A stretch of 64,000 nucleotides of DNA, taken from Rhizobium sp. BK418. Lineage in GTDB: Bacteria; Pseudomonadota; Alphaproteobacteria; Rhizobiales; Rhizobiaceae. The translations under genes and the position numbers were made by a program. The stretch spans positions 186,001-250,000 of the forward strand of contig NZ_SLZK01000002.1 in assembly GCF_004341105.1 (NCBI RefSeq). The letters are read 5' to 3'. Under the pieces are notes generated by a model. That model was given only the letters and a program-made list of their open reading frames with translations. It made no database searches and was not told the DNA's origin. Positions 17,798 through 28,291 of this stretch are shown piece after piece; within the stretch, counting starts at the first letter, position 1; each line of letters begins with the position of its first letter.

Positions 17798-20700
17798 TCA
17801 AGCAGTCTCGCGGAGACGCTCTGCTGTCTGCAAATCGACCGAGACGAGCTGTGAAACACCCTGCTCGGCCATCGTCACACCGAAGAGGCGATTCATGCGG
17901 GCCATGGTGATCGGGTTGTGAGTGATGATGACGAATCGGGTTTCGGTCGATGCCGCCATCTCGTCCATCAGATTGCAGTAACGCTCGACATTGTGGTCGT
18001 CGAGGGGAGCGTCCACTTCGTCCAGCACGCAGATCGGCGCGGGATTGGTGAGGAAGACGGCAAAGATCAACGCCATCGCCGTCAGCGCCTGTTCGCCACC
18101 TGACAGCAGCGTCATGGTCTGCGGCTTCTTGCCCGGCGGGCGGGCGAGGATTTCAAGGCCTGCTTCGAGCGGATCGTCGGATTCGATCAGTTGCAGTTCC
18201 GCCGTGCCGCCCCCGAACAGGTGGGTGAAGAGACGCTGGAACTGGGCGTTGACGACATCGAAGGCGGCGATCAGGCGTTCACGGCCCTCGCGGTTGAGGC
18301 TCTGGATCGCACCGCGCAGCTTTCTGATGGCATCGATGACGTCGTCACGTTCCTTGACGAGCGCTTCCAGCTTCTCGCTCAGTTCCTTCTGCTCCTCGTC
18401 GGCGCGCAGGTTGACGGCGCCCAGACGCTCGCGCTCAATCCGCAGCCGCTCCACCTCACGTTCGACCTCGCGCGGATCTGGCAGCGTCTGCAGTCCCGGC
18501 CGCCCGGCAAGGCGCAGCGCCTCATGCGGCGGCACGTTCAGCGTTTCGCGAATGCGCTGCTCGCTTTCCTGCCGCTTCTCGCGGGCAGAAACGAGGCGTT
18601 CTTCCGCACGGCCGCGGCGCTCGCGGCTTTCGGCGAGTTCGGAAAGTGCAGTAGCCGCCTTATGGTCGGCGTCACGCTGGAAGAGTTCGGCTTCTGCCAA
18701 GAGGTCAGCAGCGTGACGGCGGGCCTCCTCGGCCTTTTGGAGCTCGCTCAGAAGCGCGCGGCGCTTGCCGTCGAATTCGTCCGGCGCCATATCCAGTTCG
18801 GCGGATTCCTCGCGGGCCTCCTCCTCGCGATCGCGCAGCGTGGCGATGTGGTCTTCGGCGCTTGCGGCCCGCTGGCGCCATGTCTCGCGCTCCTGGCCGA
18901 TGGCAACGATACGTCGCTGGCGAGCGTCGTTTTCGCGGTTCAAACTCTCGTGGCGGGCGCGGGCTTCGGCAAGGGCGCCGCGATCCGTCGCGACCTCGGC
19001 CTGCTGGAAGCGCAGTCGTTCATCGAGCGCAGTCAGATCTGCTGCATCTTCGAGCTCGATACGGGCATTTTCCTCCTGAACCGAGATATCCTCCAGCTGC
19101 GCCTGCAACTGGCTGACGGCTTCGGCGATGACATCGCGGCGACGAATGAGATCGCCGGAAGCGCGCTCGGCAGCGGCAAGCGCCTCGCGTGCTTCCGCCA
19201 GATGGCGTGCAGACAGACGGCTCAAGTCACGGGCGTCCGTCAACCGCCGCTCCTCGCCGCGGATCATCTCGGCAGCGGAAGCAAGACGTTCTTCGGCTTC
19301 GCTCAGAACATCGCGGGCAAGCTCAGCCTCGCCTTCCAGTTCTGCAAGTCGATTCTTCTGGGCAAGCCGAAGGGCAGCAGCACTCGGCGCATCGGCGCCG
19401 GTCACGTGGCCATCCCATCGATAGACAGCACCTTCCCGGGTGACCAGCCGCTGGCCGGCCTTGAGTTCTTTCACCAGACGTGGCGCGTCGGTGGCAGCGA
19501 CCAGACCGATCTGGCGCAGGCGGCGGATCAGCGCGGCGGGTGCGCGGACATGGTTCAGCAGAGGCTCAGCGCCTGCGGGCAACGCCGGGTCGCCGGCGCC
19601 ATCGCCGTTTTCCGACCAGTAGGCTGGTGCATTCGGGTCGAGCGGCGATTCGAGATCATCGCCGAGTGCGGCACCGAGCGCCGTCTCGAAACCGCGATCG
19701 ACCTTCAGCTCTTCAGCAACCGGCGAAAATTCGCCCGCTGCGGCACCGGCCAGCATGCGCTGGATCGTGCGGGCTTCCGTTTCCAGCGCGTTGAGCTTGC
19801 TGCGGGCCTGTTCGACCGGGGTGCGGGAGAGCGCTTCGGTCTCACGCGCTCTTGCAAGCGCCTGTTCGACAGACTGGATCGTCGCTTCGGCCTCAGTGAC
19901 GGCGATCTCACCGGCCTCGACCACGGCGCGTTTTTCGTCCGGATCCGGCAGTGTGGCAATCTTCTCCTCGATGCCGGCAAGTTCGCGATTGGCCTCGTCC
20001 ATCTGGCGTTCGAGGCGCAGCTTGCGGTCCGCGAGGTCGCGGATGGCGCGTTCAAGCTGGTTGCGGCCGGCGGCGGCTTCGGCGCGTTCTGCCGTGAGCG
20101 CGCTGAAGATACGTTCGCTGTCGGCGAGTTTGGCCGCAGCCTCCTCGAAAGCTTCCCGCATTTCCTCGGCATAACGACCGGAATCGGCGAGGATTTCAGC
20201 GATATCGGCCTCTTCCGCATCGAGCCTAGCAAGGATGACAGCGTTATCGGCAACAAGCCGTTCTTCGCGCCTGATGTCTTCGGCAAGTTGCGCGAGACGC
20301 CGGGTAAGCTCGTCGCGGCGGCGCAAAATGCGGTTGGCATCTTCCTCGAGCTGGCTGCGGGCGATCTGCAGGCGCTGGAGAGCGGCCGCAGCCCGCGCTT
20401 CGCCTTCGCGCAGTTCCGGGAGCTTCAGGCTGGCGATACCCTGGTTCTTCGCCGCATCCATCTGGATCTGCGCCTTTTCGGCGACGACGACGGTTGCCTG
20501 GTTGAGCGCGCTGTCGGCCTCGGCTTCGGCCTCCTTTGCCTGCACCCAGCGGATGTGCAGGAGCATTGCCTCGCGGGCGCGGATATCGGCGGAAAGCGTC
20601 TTGAAACGGTTTGCCTGACGGGCCTGGCGCTTCAGGCTTTCGATCTGGCTTTCGAGCTGCGAAGTGACGTCGTCCAGCCGCTCCAGATTGCTTTCGGCGG

Positions 20701-21256
20701 CGCGCAGACGAAGTTCGGCTTCGTGGCGGCGGGAATGCAGGCCGGAGATGCCGGCGGCCTCTTCCAAGAGCTGACGGCGGGCCTGCGGTTTTGCGGCGAT
20801 CAGTTCGCCGATGCGACCCTGCCCTACCATGGAGGGAGAGCGCGCGCCGGTGGAGGCATCCGCAAAGAGCAATTGCACGTCCTTGGCGCGGCTTTCCTTG
20901 CCGTTGATGCGATAGATCGAACCTTGCTCACGCTCGATGCGGCGGGTGACCTGGATTTCATCGCTGTCGTTGAAGGCGGCTGGCGCGGTGCGCTCGCCAT
21001 TATCGAGATAGAGCGCAACTTCGGCGGTGTTGCGCGCCGGGCGGTTTCCCGAGCCGGAGAAAATCACGTCGTCCATGCCGGACGCGCGCATGTTCTTGTA
21101 GGAATTCTCGCCCATGACCCAGCGCAGGGCTTCGACGAGATTGGACTTGCCGCAACCGTTCGGACCAACGACGCCCGTCAGTCCGCGCTCGATGATGAAT
21201 TCGGTCGGTTCGACGAAGGACTTGAAGCCGACAAGGCGAAGCTTGTTGAACTTCAT
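17798..21256 (-). CDS. smc: chromosome segregation protein SMC
   Basis: Core ATPase of the bacterial condensin. The 1152-aa protein has the canonical order: N-terminal head with Walker [10 protein letters not shown] (about residue 32), long coiled coil (about 165-500), a hinge (about 510-650, with [18 protein letters not shown]), the returning coil (about 660-1000), and the C-terminal head with the ABC signature LSGGEQAL and Walker [13 protein letters not shown]. It folds back so that both heads join, and works with ScpA/ScpB in sister-chromosome separation. It follows the DsbA-like gene by about 70 bases on the same strand. Confidence 0.97.
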   Translation of the reverse strand: MKFNKLRLVGFKSFVEPTEFIIERGLTGVVGPNGCGKSNLVEALRWVMGENSYKNMRASGMDDVIFSGSGNRPARNTAEVALYLDNGERTAPAAFNDSDEIQVTRRIEREQGSIYRINGKESRAKDVQLLFADASTGARSPSMVGQGRIGELIAAKPQARRQLLEEAAGISGLHSRRHEAELRLRAAESNLERLDDVTSQLESQIESLKRQARQANRFKTLSADIRAREAMLLHIRWVQAKEAEAEADSALNQATVVVAEKAQIQMDAAKNQGIASLKLPELREGEARAAAALQRLQIARSQLEEDANRILRRRDELTRRLAQLAEDIRREERLVADNAVILARLDAEEADIAEILADSGRYAEEMREAFEEAAAKLADSERIFSALTAERAEAAAGRNQLERAIRDLADRKLRLERQMDEANRELAGIEEKIATLPDPDEKRAVVEAGEIAVTEAEATIQSVEQALARARETEALSRTPVEQARSKLNALETEARTIQRMLAGAAAGEFSPVAEELKVDRGFETALGAALGDDLESPLDPNAPAYWSENGDGAGDPALPAGAEPLLNHVRAPAALIRRLRQIGLVAATDAPRLVKELKAGQRLVTREGAVYRWDGHVTGADAPSAAALRLAQKNRLAELEGEAELARDVLSEAEERLASAAEMIRGEERRLTDARDLSRLSARHLAEAREALAAAERASGDLIRRRDVIAEAVSQLQAQLEDISVQEENARIELEDAADLTALDERLRFQQAEVATDRGALAEARARHESLNRENDARQRRIVAIGQERETWRQRAASAEDHIATLRDREEEAREESAELDMAPDEFDGKRRALLSELQKAEEARRHAADLLAEAELFQRDADHKAATALSELAESRERRGRAEERLVSAREKRQESEQRIRETLNVPPHEALRLAGRPGLQTLPDPREVEREVERLRIERERLGAVNLRADEEQKELSEKLEALVKERDDVIDAIRKLRGAIQSLNREGRERLIAAFDVVNAQFQRLFTHLFGGGTAELQLIESDDPLEAGLEILARPPGKKPQTMTLLSGGEQALTAMALIFAVFLTNPAPICVLDEVDAPLDDHNVERYCNLMDEMAASTETRFVIITHNPITMARMNRLFGVTMAEQGVSQLVSVDLQTAERLRETA

Positions 21257-21328
21257 GCCGCGGCCTTATCAAACGAAAAAGCGGGCGCACGGTTTTCGCC
21301 GCCGCCCGCCTTCGCAAAACGGTACGGA

Positions 21329-22027
21329 TCAGAGGAGGCTGTCAATGAGGGCCGACATGGTGTCAACCGGCATGTCTCCAGAATAGCGCTTGCCATTGAT
21401 GAGGAACGTCGGCGTGGCGTTGACGCCAAAATCCTTGGAACCCCGTTCCCGCGTGGCATTCACTTCATCCAGCAGTTTCTGGTTCGTCAAGCACTTCGTG
21501 AAGCTATCCTCAGTAAATCCGGCGAGCTTCGACATCTGCAGCAGCGCGGCGCGCCCATCATCGGCGGCAGCCCATTGCTGCTGCTGCTTGAAGAGCATCG
21601 CGACCATCGGGAAATACTGCTCGGGCGTGGAGAGTTCTTCCGGCTTCTGCGGGTTACAACGGGCGAGCATGAAGGCGGCGGCAGCACGCGGGTCGAAGGG
21701 GAATTCGCGCAGGACGAACTGAACCTTGCCGGTATCGACGTATTTCTGCTTGATCGTATCGAAGGTCGTGTTGTGAAAGTGGGCGCAATGCGGGCAGGTC
21801 ATCGACATATATTCGACGATCTTGACCGGAGCATCGGCCTTTCCGAGCGCCATTTCCGGCAGCGTGCCGGGGGTCAACACCTTGGCCATATCCACATCGC
21901 CATCCGGCTTCGGAATTTCCGGGGCTGCCTGCGCCTGCGCCGTACCATAAACCGCGATCGATGCGGTTGCGGCGGCGACACCACCCAGAAGCTGGCGTTT
22001 CGTCAGTTGCATTTCAGAGATGCGCAT
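21329..22027 (-). CDS. periplasmic DsbA-like thiol-disulfide oxidoreductase
   Basis: Exported thioredoxin-fold oxidoreductase of 232 aa. The N-terminus ([20 protein letters not shown], then AQAQA) is a signal peptide with an Arg-containing start. The active site is CPHC in [11 protein letters not shown], and the cis-Pro loop [10 protein letters not shown] is intact. This is the DsbA-like branch (DSBA/Com1 type) common in alphaproteobacteria, where it is regularly found next to smc and mutY. The ATG at 22027 has GGGGA upstream; Met at 22012 is another possibility. It has a second pair of cysteines (CNPQ, KCLTN). Confidence 0.88.
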   Translation of the reverse strand: MRISEMQLTKRQLLGGVAAATASIAVYGTAQAQAAPEIPKPDGDVDMAKVLTPGTLPEMALGKADAPVKIVEYMSMTCPHCAHFHNTTFDTIKQKYVDTGKVQFVLREFPFDPRAAAAFMLARCNPQKPEELSTPEQYFPMVAMLFKQQQQWAAADDGRAALLQMSKLAGFTEDSFTKCLTNQKLLDEVNATRERGSKDFGVNATPTFLINGKRYSGDMPVDTMSALIDSLL

Positions 22028-22164
22028 GGGTTCCCCATAAACAAGTGTGGCAGCTGGTTGTGCGATATAACGGCAGGAAGCCGCTAACAAGGCACGCTTC
22101 GCCAACTTTCTTCAAAGAATTGTGACCTGCGAAAGACGAAACCGCAGATCCGCGAACAAATCAA

Positions 22165-22463
22165 TCATTCCCGGAATGCAGAAGGGGTGTTTCGTCCTGC
22201 ATAAAAGAGACTGATTATCTGTATCTCGCTCTTCCGCAAGCGGTAAGCGATCATAACGCGCTGTTCAAAAACCAGGATTCTGATGCCGGCGCGAAGTCGT
22301 TGCGCAGCGCGCCACGCTCAGGCATCGTTTCCAACGAGGTGCAAAGGCTTCTCAACCTGCGAACAAATTCGATAGCCCGGACGGGGCTATCGCGGGCGAT
22401 AAACTCGTATATGGCAAGAAGATCATCTTCTGCCTTGGGCCGAAAGACGACCTTAGTCACCAT
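22165..22463 (-). pseudogene. parE: ParE/RelE-type toxin, frameshifted
   Basis: The first part from ATG at 22463 is a normal ParE start (VTKVVFRPKAEDDLLAIYEF... RAIEFVRRLRSLC...MPERG). In the reading frame as it stands it ends early at 22251 with an unrelated tail. One inserted base near 22287-22289 restores GIRILVFEQRVMIAYRLRKSEI followed by QIISLFYAGRN, which is the C-terminal signature of ParE, and closes at 22165 with 99 aa, the normal length. A single-base loss in a CCGG run therefore probably inactivates the toxin. It overlaps the parD stop by 11 bases. Confidence 0.75.
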
Positions 22464-22719
22464 TGCCGCCGCGTGCGGCGTGCAACCGCTCGATACGGTC
22501 AAATACCGTTTCCGAGTCGATATCCGGGCGTGGATCGTCGAGCGCTTCGCGAATTTTTTGGTTCATAATTTCGTTGATCGCGTCTTCTTCACGATCAAGC
22601 GCCCTCAAAGCAGCGCGCAGAACCTCGCTGGCAGAGCCGTAAGCTCCAGATTCCAGACGAGCGTCGAGACTTTTCTGCTGGCGGCCTAGTGTGACCGTAA
22701 TGGGCTTACTGCTGCGCAT
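22453..22719 (-). CDS. parD: ParD-type antitoxin
   Basis: An 88-aa antitoxin. The N-terminal ribbon-helix-helix (SKPITVTLG, then SGAYGSASEVLRAALRAL) binds the operator, and the charged C-terminal half (about residues 45-88) wraps the toxin. It overlaps the start of the toxin gene, as in functional parDE pairs. A 13-bp palindrome (22741-22753) precedes it and is the likely autoregulatory site. The antitoxin is intact although its partner carries a frameshift. The pair sits between two housekeeping genes (dsbA-like and dciA) and looks like an insertion into conserved surroundings. Confidence 0.88.
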   Translation of the reverse strand: MRSSKPITVTLGRQQKSLDARLESGAYGSASEVLRAALRALDREEDAINEIMNQKIREALDDPRPDIDSETVFDRIERLHAARGGNGD

Positions 22720-22740
22720 GACTTGACCTTGGTTGAATGC

Positions 22741-22753
22741 ATTACAGTGTAAT
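22741..22753. promoter_or_regulatory. palindromic operator of parDE
   Basis: ATTACA-G-TGTAAT, a perfect palindrome 22 bases before the parD start, in the position of the promoter. ParD-ParE complexes usually bind such repeats. Confidence 0.5.
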
Positions 22754-22787
22754 ACACCGCTTGGGCCGTGCCAATAGAAAGGTGCCT

Positions 22788-23276
22788 TTATCTGGGCTTT
22801 TTGCCGAGAACGGCCGTCCCGAGGCGGGCGATCGCCTGCCTAATTTTCTCGTCCTCGAGGCCCTGCATCATGCCTTCCAGCTTGCGGGCGGCGTCGCCCT
22901 TCAAGGGCGGCGGTGTGCGGAAGCGCTTGACCGGCTGATAGACCGGCTTCTGGACGATGCGGATCTGGTGGACGGCAGCGAAGCCGAAGAAACTATTGAT
23001 GCGCTGGATGAGTTCGCCCTGAGCGTGGCTGAGGAAAAGGGCGCGTGCGCCTTCGCACGCAATGGTCAGAATACCGGGGCGGAAGCTACCGTCATCGCCA
23101 CCGCGCGCCCAGGTGATTTTTTCCGGGCGGGTGCAATCGGCGAAGTCCTCGCCGGCAATTTCATCCCAGGAGCCGAGCAGCGCGCTATTAATGCCGGCAC
23201 GACGAGCGAGAACGGGATCGATGATACCGTTCGTCAGCTCCGCAATTTGCTTAACATCTTTGCGTGGATAATTCAT
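22788..23276 (-). CDS. dciA: DUF721-family protein, probable replicative helicase loader DciA
   Basis: A 162-aa DUF721 protein. The N-terminal part (AELTNGIIDPVLARRAGINSALLGSWDEIAG) is the KH-like DciA region, which loads the replicative helicase DnaB in most bacteria that lack DnaC. The middle contains a beta-rich stretch with GILTIACEGARALFLSHAQGELIQRIN. The C-terminal part is basic and probably disordered. The ATG at 23276 is taken because the conserved domain starts there and AAGG precedes it. It is divergent from mutY, with 97 bases between the two starts. Confidence 0.85.
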   Translation of the reverse strand: MNYPRKDVKQIAELTNGIIDPVLARRAGINSALLGSWDEIAGEDFADCTRPEKITWARGGDDGSFRPGILTIACEGARALFLSHAQGELIQRINSFFGFAAVHQIRIVQKPVYQPVKRFRTPPPLKGDAARKLEGMMQGLEDEKIRQAIARLGTAVLGKKPR

Positions 23277-23373
23277 CGAAACCTTGGTAAGCGACGTCCA
23301 GTCGAGGCCGCCGGCTTGATCGCGCCGCATTGCTTCGTCAAGTATAGAGCACTTCCCCCGATCGCGGCAAATA

Positions 23374-24465
23374 ATGACGATACGCACACCGGACGCGCCG
23401 ACTGCCTCCCCTCTCCTCGACTGGTACGACCGCCATCATCGCGACCTGCCTTGGCGCGTTTCTCCGCCGATGGCCAAGCGCGGCATCAAGGCTGATCCCT
23501 ATCGTGTCTGGCTCTCGGAAGTCATGCTGCAGCAGACGACTGTGCCGGCGGTGAAACCCTATTTCGCCAACTTCCTGGCGAAATGGCCCTCGGTAACCGA
23601 TCTCGCAAGAGCGCCGAGTGAAGAGGTCATGGCCGCCTGGGCGGGGCTTGGCTACTATGCGCGGGCGCGCAACCTGAAGAAATGCGCCGAGGCGGTAGCG
23701 AGCGAGCATGGCGGCATTTTCCCGGATACCGAAGAGGGGCTGAAGGCCCTGCCCGGCATTGGCGATTATACGGCGGCAGCGGTGGCGGCGATCGCCTTCA
23801 ACCGGCAGGCAGCCGTGATGGACGGCAATGTGGAGCGCGTGATTTCCAGACTCTATGCCATCGCCACACCGCTTCCGGCCGCAAAGCCGCTGATGCGCCA
23901 GAAGGTGGCGCTGCTGACACCAGCCGACCGGCCCGGTGATTTCGCGCAGGCGATGATGGATCTTGGCGCCACGATCTGTACGCCGAAGCGACCAGCCTGT
24001 TCGCTCTGTCCCTTTAATGGGTCGTGCGAAGCACTCAGGCTGCATGATCCCGAGCAATTCCCGCTCAAGGCCGCGAAGAAAGAGAAGCCGATCCGCCGTG
24101 GCGCAGCCTTCGTAGCGGTCACCTCCGATGGCGAGATTCTGCTGCGGCGGCGTATCGAAAGCGGCCTGCTCGGCGGCATGACGGAGATTCCGACGACGGC
24201 ATGGACCGCGCGGCAGGATGGCGAGACATCAGCCGAGGCCGCGCCTTTCAAAGCCGGATGGGAGAGTGCTGGCACCGTCACTCATGTCTTCACCCATTTC
24301 GAATTGAGACTTTCGATCTTCCGGGTGGCGATTGCCGATCGCCTTCCAATCGATGACGGATGGTGGGAGCCGGTTACAAATCTTGAAGCTCAGGCATTGC
24401 CGACTATCATGAAAAAAGCGATCGCAGCGGCTATTCCTCTCGCGTTCAAAACAGCCAAGGGATGA
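23374..24465 (+). CDS. mutY: A/G-specific adenine glycosylase
   Basis: Removes adenine mispaired with 8-oxoguanine. It has 363 aa. The N-terminal HhH-GPD domain contains LSEVMLQQTTV and the helix-hairpin-helix LPGIGDYTA, followed by the catalytic Asp in MDGNVERV. Four cysteines (CTPKRPACSLCPFNGSC) hold the 4Fe-4S cluster with the spacing C-x6-C-x2-C-x5-C. A C-terminal NUDIX-like domain (about residues 235-355) recognises 8-oxoG. Stop and next start overlap closely (TGA near 24463 and ATG at 24468), so it probably forms an operon with the HAD hydrolase. Confidence 0.96.
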   Translation: MTIRTPDAPTASPLLDWYDRHHRDLPWRVSPPMAKRGIKADPYRVWLSEVMLQQTTVPAVKPYFANFLAKWPSVTDLARAPSEEVMAAWAGLGYYARARNLKKCAEAVASEHGGIFPDTEEGLKALPGIGDYTAAAVAAIAFNRQAAVMDGNVERVISRLYAIATPLPAAKPLMRQKVALLTPADRPGDFAQAMMDLGATICTPKRPACSLCPFNGSCEALRLHDPEQFPLKAAKKEKPIRRGAAFVAVTSDGEILLRRRIESGLLGGMTEIPTTAWTARQDGETSAEAAPFKAGWESAGTVTHVFTHFELRLSIFRVAIADRLPIDDGWWEPVTNLEAQALPTIMKKAIAAAIPLAFKTAKG

Positions 24466-24467
24466 CT

Positions 24468-25082
24468 ATGGCAGAAGACATCAAACACATCGTTTTCGAT
24501 ATCGGCAAAGTTCTCATTCATTACGATCCGCATATTCCCTTTAGCCGCCTCATTCCCGACGAGGCCGAGCGCAACTGGTTTTTTGCCAATGTCTGCACGC
24601 ACGACTGGAACATCGAGCAGGACCGCGGTCGTACCTGGGCGGATGCAGAAGCACTTCTTATTGCTCAGCATCCGACCCGCGAAGAGCATATCCGCGCCTT
24701 CCGCAAGAACTGGCACGAGATGGTGCCGCATGCCTATGAAGATAGCGTCGCGATCATGGAAGACTTCATCAATGAAGGCCGGGATGTGACGATGCTGACG
24801 AACTTCGCCTCGGACACGTTCCGCGAGGCGCAGGAGCGCTTCCCCTTCCTCAAGAAGCCACGCGGCGTGACCGTTTCTGGCGATGTCGGCCTCATCAAAC
24901 CCGATCTCGCGATCTACGAAACGCATACGAAGAGCTTCGGCCTTGATCCGACCGCGACAATCTTTATTGACGACGCGCCAGTCAATGTCGAGGGCGCGAA
25001 GGCAGCCGGCTGGAACGCCGTGCTTTTCACCGGCGCCGATAAGCTGCGCGCCGATCTCGCCAGCTACGGCCTTAAGGCCTGA
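24468..25082 (+). CDS. HAD-superfamily hydrolase (subfamily IA)
   Basis: Cytosolic phosphatase-like enzyme of 204 aa. Motif I is VFDIGKVL, where the usual second Asp is replaced by Gly, as in the yihX/alpha-haloacid-type HADs. Motif II is MLTNFASD, the lysine is GLIKPD, and motif III/IV is IFIDDAPVN. The cap is helical. Substrates of close relatives are sugar phosphates such as alpha-glucose-1-phosphate. The ATG at 24468 has AAGGGA at five bases; ATG at 24462 is an alternative. It overlaps the end region of mutY and precedes the SnoaL-like gene by three bases. Confidence 0.85.
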   Translation: MAEDIKHIVFDIGKVLIHYDPHIPFSRLIPDEAERNWFFANVCTHDWNIEQDRGRTWADAEALLIAQHPTREEHIRAFRKNWHEMVPHAYEDSVAIMEDFINEGRDVTMLTNFASDTFREAQERFPFLKKPRGVTVSGDVGLIKPDLAIYETHTKSFGLDPTATIFIDDAPVNVEGAKAAGWNAVLFTGADKLRADLASYGLKA

Positions 25083-25085
25083 GCC

Positions 25086-25451
25086 ATGGTTTTCGATCCT
25101 GCAGCAGCTATCGACCGCTTTCACGCAGCAATCAACGCGCTCGATTTTCCGGAAATCGAGGGCTGGTTCGCCGAGAATGCCACCTATGTCTCCAACGGCG
25201 TCGGCAGTCTTGCCGGACGGGCCGAAATCATGGCTGCCTTCCGTCGCTACTTCGACGATTATCCGGATCAGACGGCGGAGAATTCGCTGGTCGAAACGCT
25301 GACGCCGCTTTCGGGCCGAGCCGTATGGTCCGTTCGGGCGACGCATAGCAAGACCGGAAAGCGGTTGGTCCGCGAGGGAGAAGAGACGATCACCTTCAAC
25401 GAGGACGGCAAGGTCACGCGCGTTGACGTGACCGACTATCAGGAATTCTGA
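25086..25451 (+). CDS. SnoaL/NTF2-like protein
   Basis: A 121-aa protein with an NTF2-type alpha+beta cone: an N-terminal helix (PAAAIDRFHAAINALDFPEI), WFAENATYVSNGVGSLAGRAEI and a terminal strand (EETITFNEDGKVTRVDV). The pocket often holds a small ligand or acts as an isomerase/hydrolase. No catalytic residues can be assigned. It starts three bases after the HAD gene and is followed by a terminator, so the unit is mutY-HAD-SnoaL. Confidence 0.8.
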   Translation: MVFDPAAAIDRFHAAINALDFPEIEGWFAENATYVSNGVGSLAGRAEIMAAFRRYFDDYPDQTAENSLVETLTPLSGRAVWSVRATHSKTGKRLVREGEETITFNEDGKVTRVDVTDYQEF

Positions 25452-25474
25452 GGCGGAAATCTGGTGCTAAAAAG

Positions 25475-25512
25475 GAAGCGCGGGGCCGAAAGACCTCGCG
25501 CTTCTTTTTCTT
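25475..25512 (+). terminator. terminator of the mutY operon
   Basis: GAAGCGCG/CGCGCTTC stem with a 14-base loop, then TTTTTCTT. It starts 23 bases after the SnoaL-like stop. Confidence 0.8.
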
Positions 25513-25572
25513 CTTCCGTAACTGGAGGTGCAAACTGGAAGAAGAGGTCGTCTCAACCTTCAGGGGTGTTAC

Positions 25573-26715
<1,143 letters not shown>

Positions 26716-26730
26716 TCATACGCTTTACGC

Positions 26731-26745
26731 TTAACTCTCCGTTAT
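26731..26745. promoter_or_regulatory. CtrA-like binding site upstream of ccrM
   Basis: TTAA-CTCTCCG-TTAT, a seven-of-eight match to TTAA-N7-TTAA, 28 bases before the ccrM start codon. CtrA activates ccrM in Caulobacter. A GANTC site also lies at 26826-26830. Confidence 0.4.
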
Positions 26746-26847
26746 GGTTACGCAAGTTGGTTACCAAAGCCTGAAGCATCGACCCGTTTCGGGAAAATAT
26801 TCCGATCTCTATATGAGGAAGAGCGGACTCCACAGCCCGCCCCGATT

Positions 26848-27207
26848 TCACTCCGCCGCCTGAGGCGTGTGAACCTGCCTGCTGTCCTCAGGCGCATCGA
26901 CCCGTTCGAGCATGCCATAATCCCTGACGACATGACCGATGCGCAGGCGATAGTCGGCGAAAATGCCGTTGCGGCCGGCCTTCTGGGCCGCCCGATGGGC
27001 TTCGAGATTGCGCCACTGGCGCACCGCCTCCTCATCCCGGAAGAACGAAAGCGAGAGGATCTTGCCGCGCATCGTCAGGCTCTCGAAACGCTCGATGGAG
27101 ATGAAGCCGTCGATTTTTTCGAGTTCGGATCTGAGTTCGCCGGCAAGGTCGAGATATCGATGTCGTTCGCCGACGTAGGGAATGACTTCAAACATGACAG
27201 CGATCAT
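26848..27207 (-). CDS. antibiotic-biosynthesis-monooxygenase (ABM) family protein
   Basis: A 119-aa ferredoxin-like alpha+beta barrel protein of the ABM/DUF1330 kind: MFEVIPYVGERHRYLDLAGEL, DGFISIERFESL and SLSFFRDEEAVRQWRNLEAHR are the recurring family segments. Such domains act as small monooxygenases or heme/quinone handlers, but many have no known substrate. Its ATG overlaps the stop of the NIPSNAP-family gene (four bases, ATGA), so translation is probably coupled. Met5 is another possible start. Confidence 0.85.
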   Translation of the reverse strand: MIAVMFEVIPYVGERHRYLDLAGELRSELEKIDGFISIERFESLTMRGKILSLSFFRDEEAVRQWRNLEAHRAAQKAGRNGIFADYRLRIGHVVRDYGMLERVDAPEDSRQVHTPQAAE

Positions 27208-27533
27208 GGCAGCACCAGTTGCGCATGCGGGGTCGAAACGTTCTTCAGAAAGATACGGTCTTCTTTCAGGATGAAGCGCTCGCGGCGGGCAAATTCATAG
27301 TTCTCCCGGCCGAGCGGATCGGCGGCAAGCCGTGCGCGATAGGCCTCGTAGGCTGCAAGATTTTCAATATTGTAGACGCCGTAAGCTGTCGTCGCTGAGC
27401 CCTCGTGTGGACCAAAATAGCCAACCAGGTCAGCGCCGTTTCTCGGAATCGCTTGCCCCCAATTGCGGGCATATTCGGCAAAGGCTTCCTTGCGGAAGGG
27501 GTCGATCTCATAGCGAATGAAGCAAGTGATCAT
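27204..27533 (-). CDS. NIPSNAP-family protein
   Basis: A 109-aa dimeric alpha+beta barrel protein. ITCFIRYEIDPFRKEAFAEYARNW, DLVGYFGPHEGS and YEAYRARLAADP are characteristic. NIPSNAP members are small stand-alone barrels of unknown catalytic role. It is the first gene of a two-gene unit with the ABM protein and is divergent from an ArsR-type regulator across 71 bases, which hold a palindrome. The regulator probably controls this pair. Confidence 0.85.
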   Translation of the reverse strand: MITCFIRYEIDPFRKEAFAEYARNWGQAIPRNGADLVGYFGPHEGSATTAYGVYNIENLAAYEAYRARLAADPLGRENYEFARRERFILKEDRIFLKNVSTPHAQLVLP

Positions 27534-27550
27534 CGGTTTCTCCTTTCGTA

Positions 27551-27567
27551 TGCGAAGAGTTTTCGCA
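27551..27567. promoter_or_regulatory. palindromic operator between NIPSNAP and ArsR genes
   Basis: TGCGAA-GAGTT-TTCGCA, a perfect six-base inverted repeat, 18 bases before the NIPSNAP start and 38 before the regulator start. It is placed so that one bound repressor could act on both promoters. Confidence 0.5.
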
Positions 27568-27604
27568 CATTGTGGTGCGGAGATGCTTCGGTTAAGATCG
27601 AAGT

Positions 27605-28291
27605 ATGAAAGAAGGACCTGACATTGCGCAGATCGGCGCGCTCATCGGCGATCCGGCCCGCGCCAATATGCTGGCGGCGCTGACAGGCGGTCGTGCGCTT
27701 ACGGCAACCGAACTTGCGGCAGCCGGCGGCATCACGCTGCAGACGGCAAGCGCGCATCTCTCGAAGCTCGAAACCGGTGGATTGCTTACCCAGCGCAAAC
27801 AGGGGCGACACCGCTATTTTACGCTCGCCGACGAGGCGGTGGCCCGGCTGATCGAAAGCATGATGGGGCTGGCGGCGAGTCGAGGGCATCTGCGCCACCA
27901 GCCCGGTCCGAAAGACCCGGCGCTGCGCAAGGCGCGCATCTGCTACGATCATCTCGCCGGCGATTACGGCGTGCGCATGCTGGACAGCCTGGTTGCATCC
28001 GGGTCGATCGATGCCATCGGCGACGGACTTGCTGTGACGGCCAAGGGCGAAAGCCAGCTGCAATGTATCGGCATCGATGTCGGCTGCCTCAAATCCTCGC
28101 GCCGACCGCTCTGCCGTTCCTGCCTCGACTGGAGCGAACGGCGCGCCCATCTTGCCGGTAGCCTCGGCAGGGCGCTGCTGTCGAATTTCATGGAAAAGGG
28201 CTGGGCGCGGCGGATGCCGGAAAGCCGCTCGGTTATCTTTTCACCGGACGGCGAGCGGCAATTCCTGAAGCTTTTTCCGTTGGAAAGCTAG
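27605..28291 (+). CDS. ArsR-type winged-helix transcription regulator
   Basis: A 228-aa regulator, about twice the normal ArsR length. The N-terminal winged helix (about residues 8-85) contains ALIGDPARANMLAALTGG and the recognition helix TLQTASAHLSKLE. The C-terminal extension (about 100-228) has HLAGDYGVRMLDSLVASG and three cysteines (VGCLKSSRRPLCRSCLDW), a possible ligand- or metal-sensing region. The classic metal motif ELCVCDL is absent, so arsenic or metal sensing is not implied. It faces the NIPSNAP/ABM pair. Confidence 0.85.
   Translation: MKEGPDIAQIGALIGDPARANMLAALTGGRALTATELAAAGGITLQTASAHLSKLETGGLLTQRKQGRHRYFTLADEAVARLIESMMGLAASRGHLRHQPGPKDPALRKARICYDHLAGDYGVRMLDSLVASGSIDAIGDGLAVTAKGESQLQCIGIDVGCLKSSRRPLCRSCLDWSERRAHLAGSLGRALLSNFMEKGWARRMPESRSVIFSPDGERQFLKLFPLES

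Noticed and set aside
18191..22087. Very long plus-strand open frame (about 1300 codons) opposite smc and the dsbA-like gene
   Set aside because: It is the complement of well-identified genes in high-GC DNA, crosses two genes and has no recognisable domains or ribosome site.
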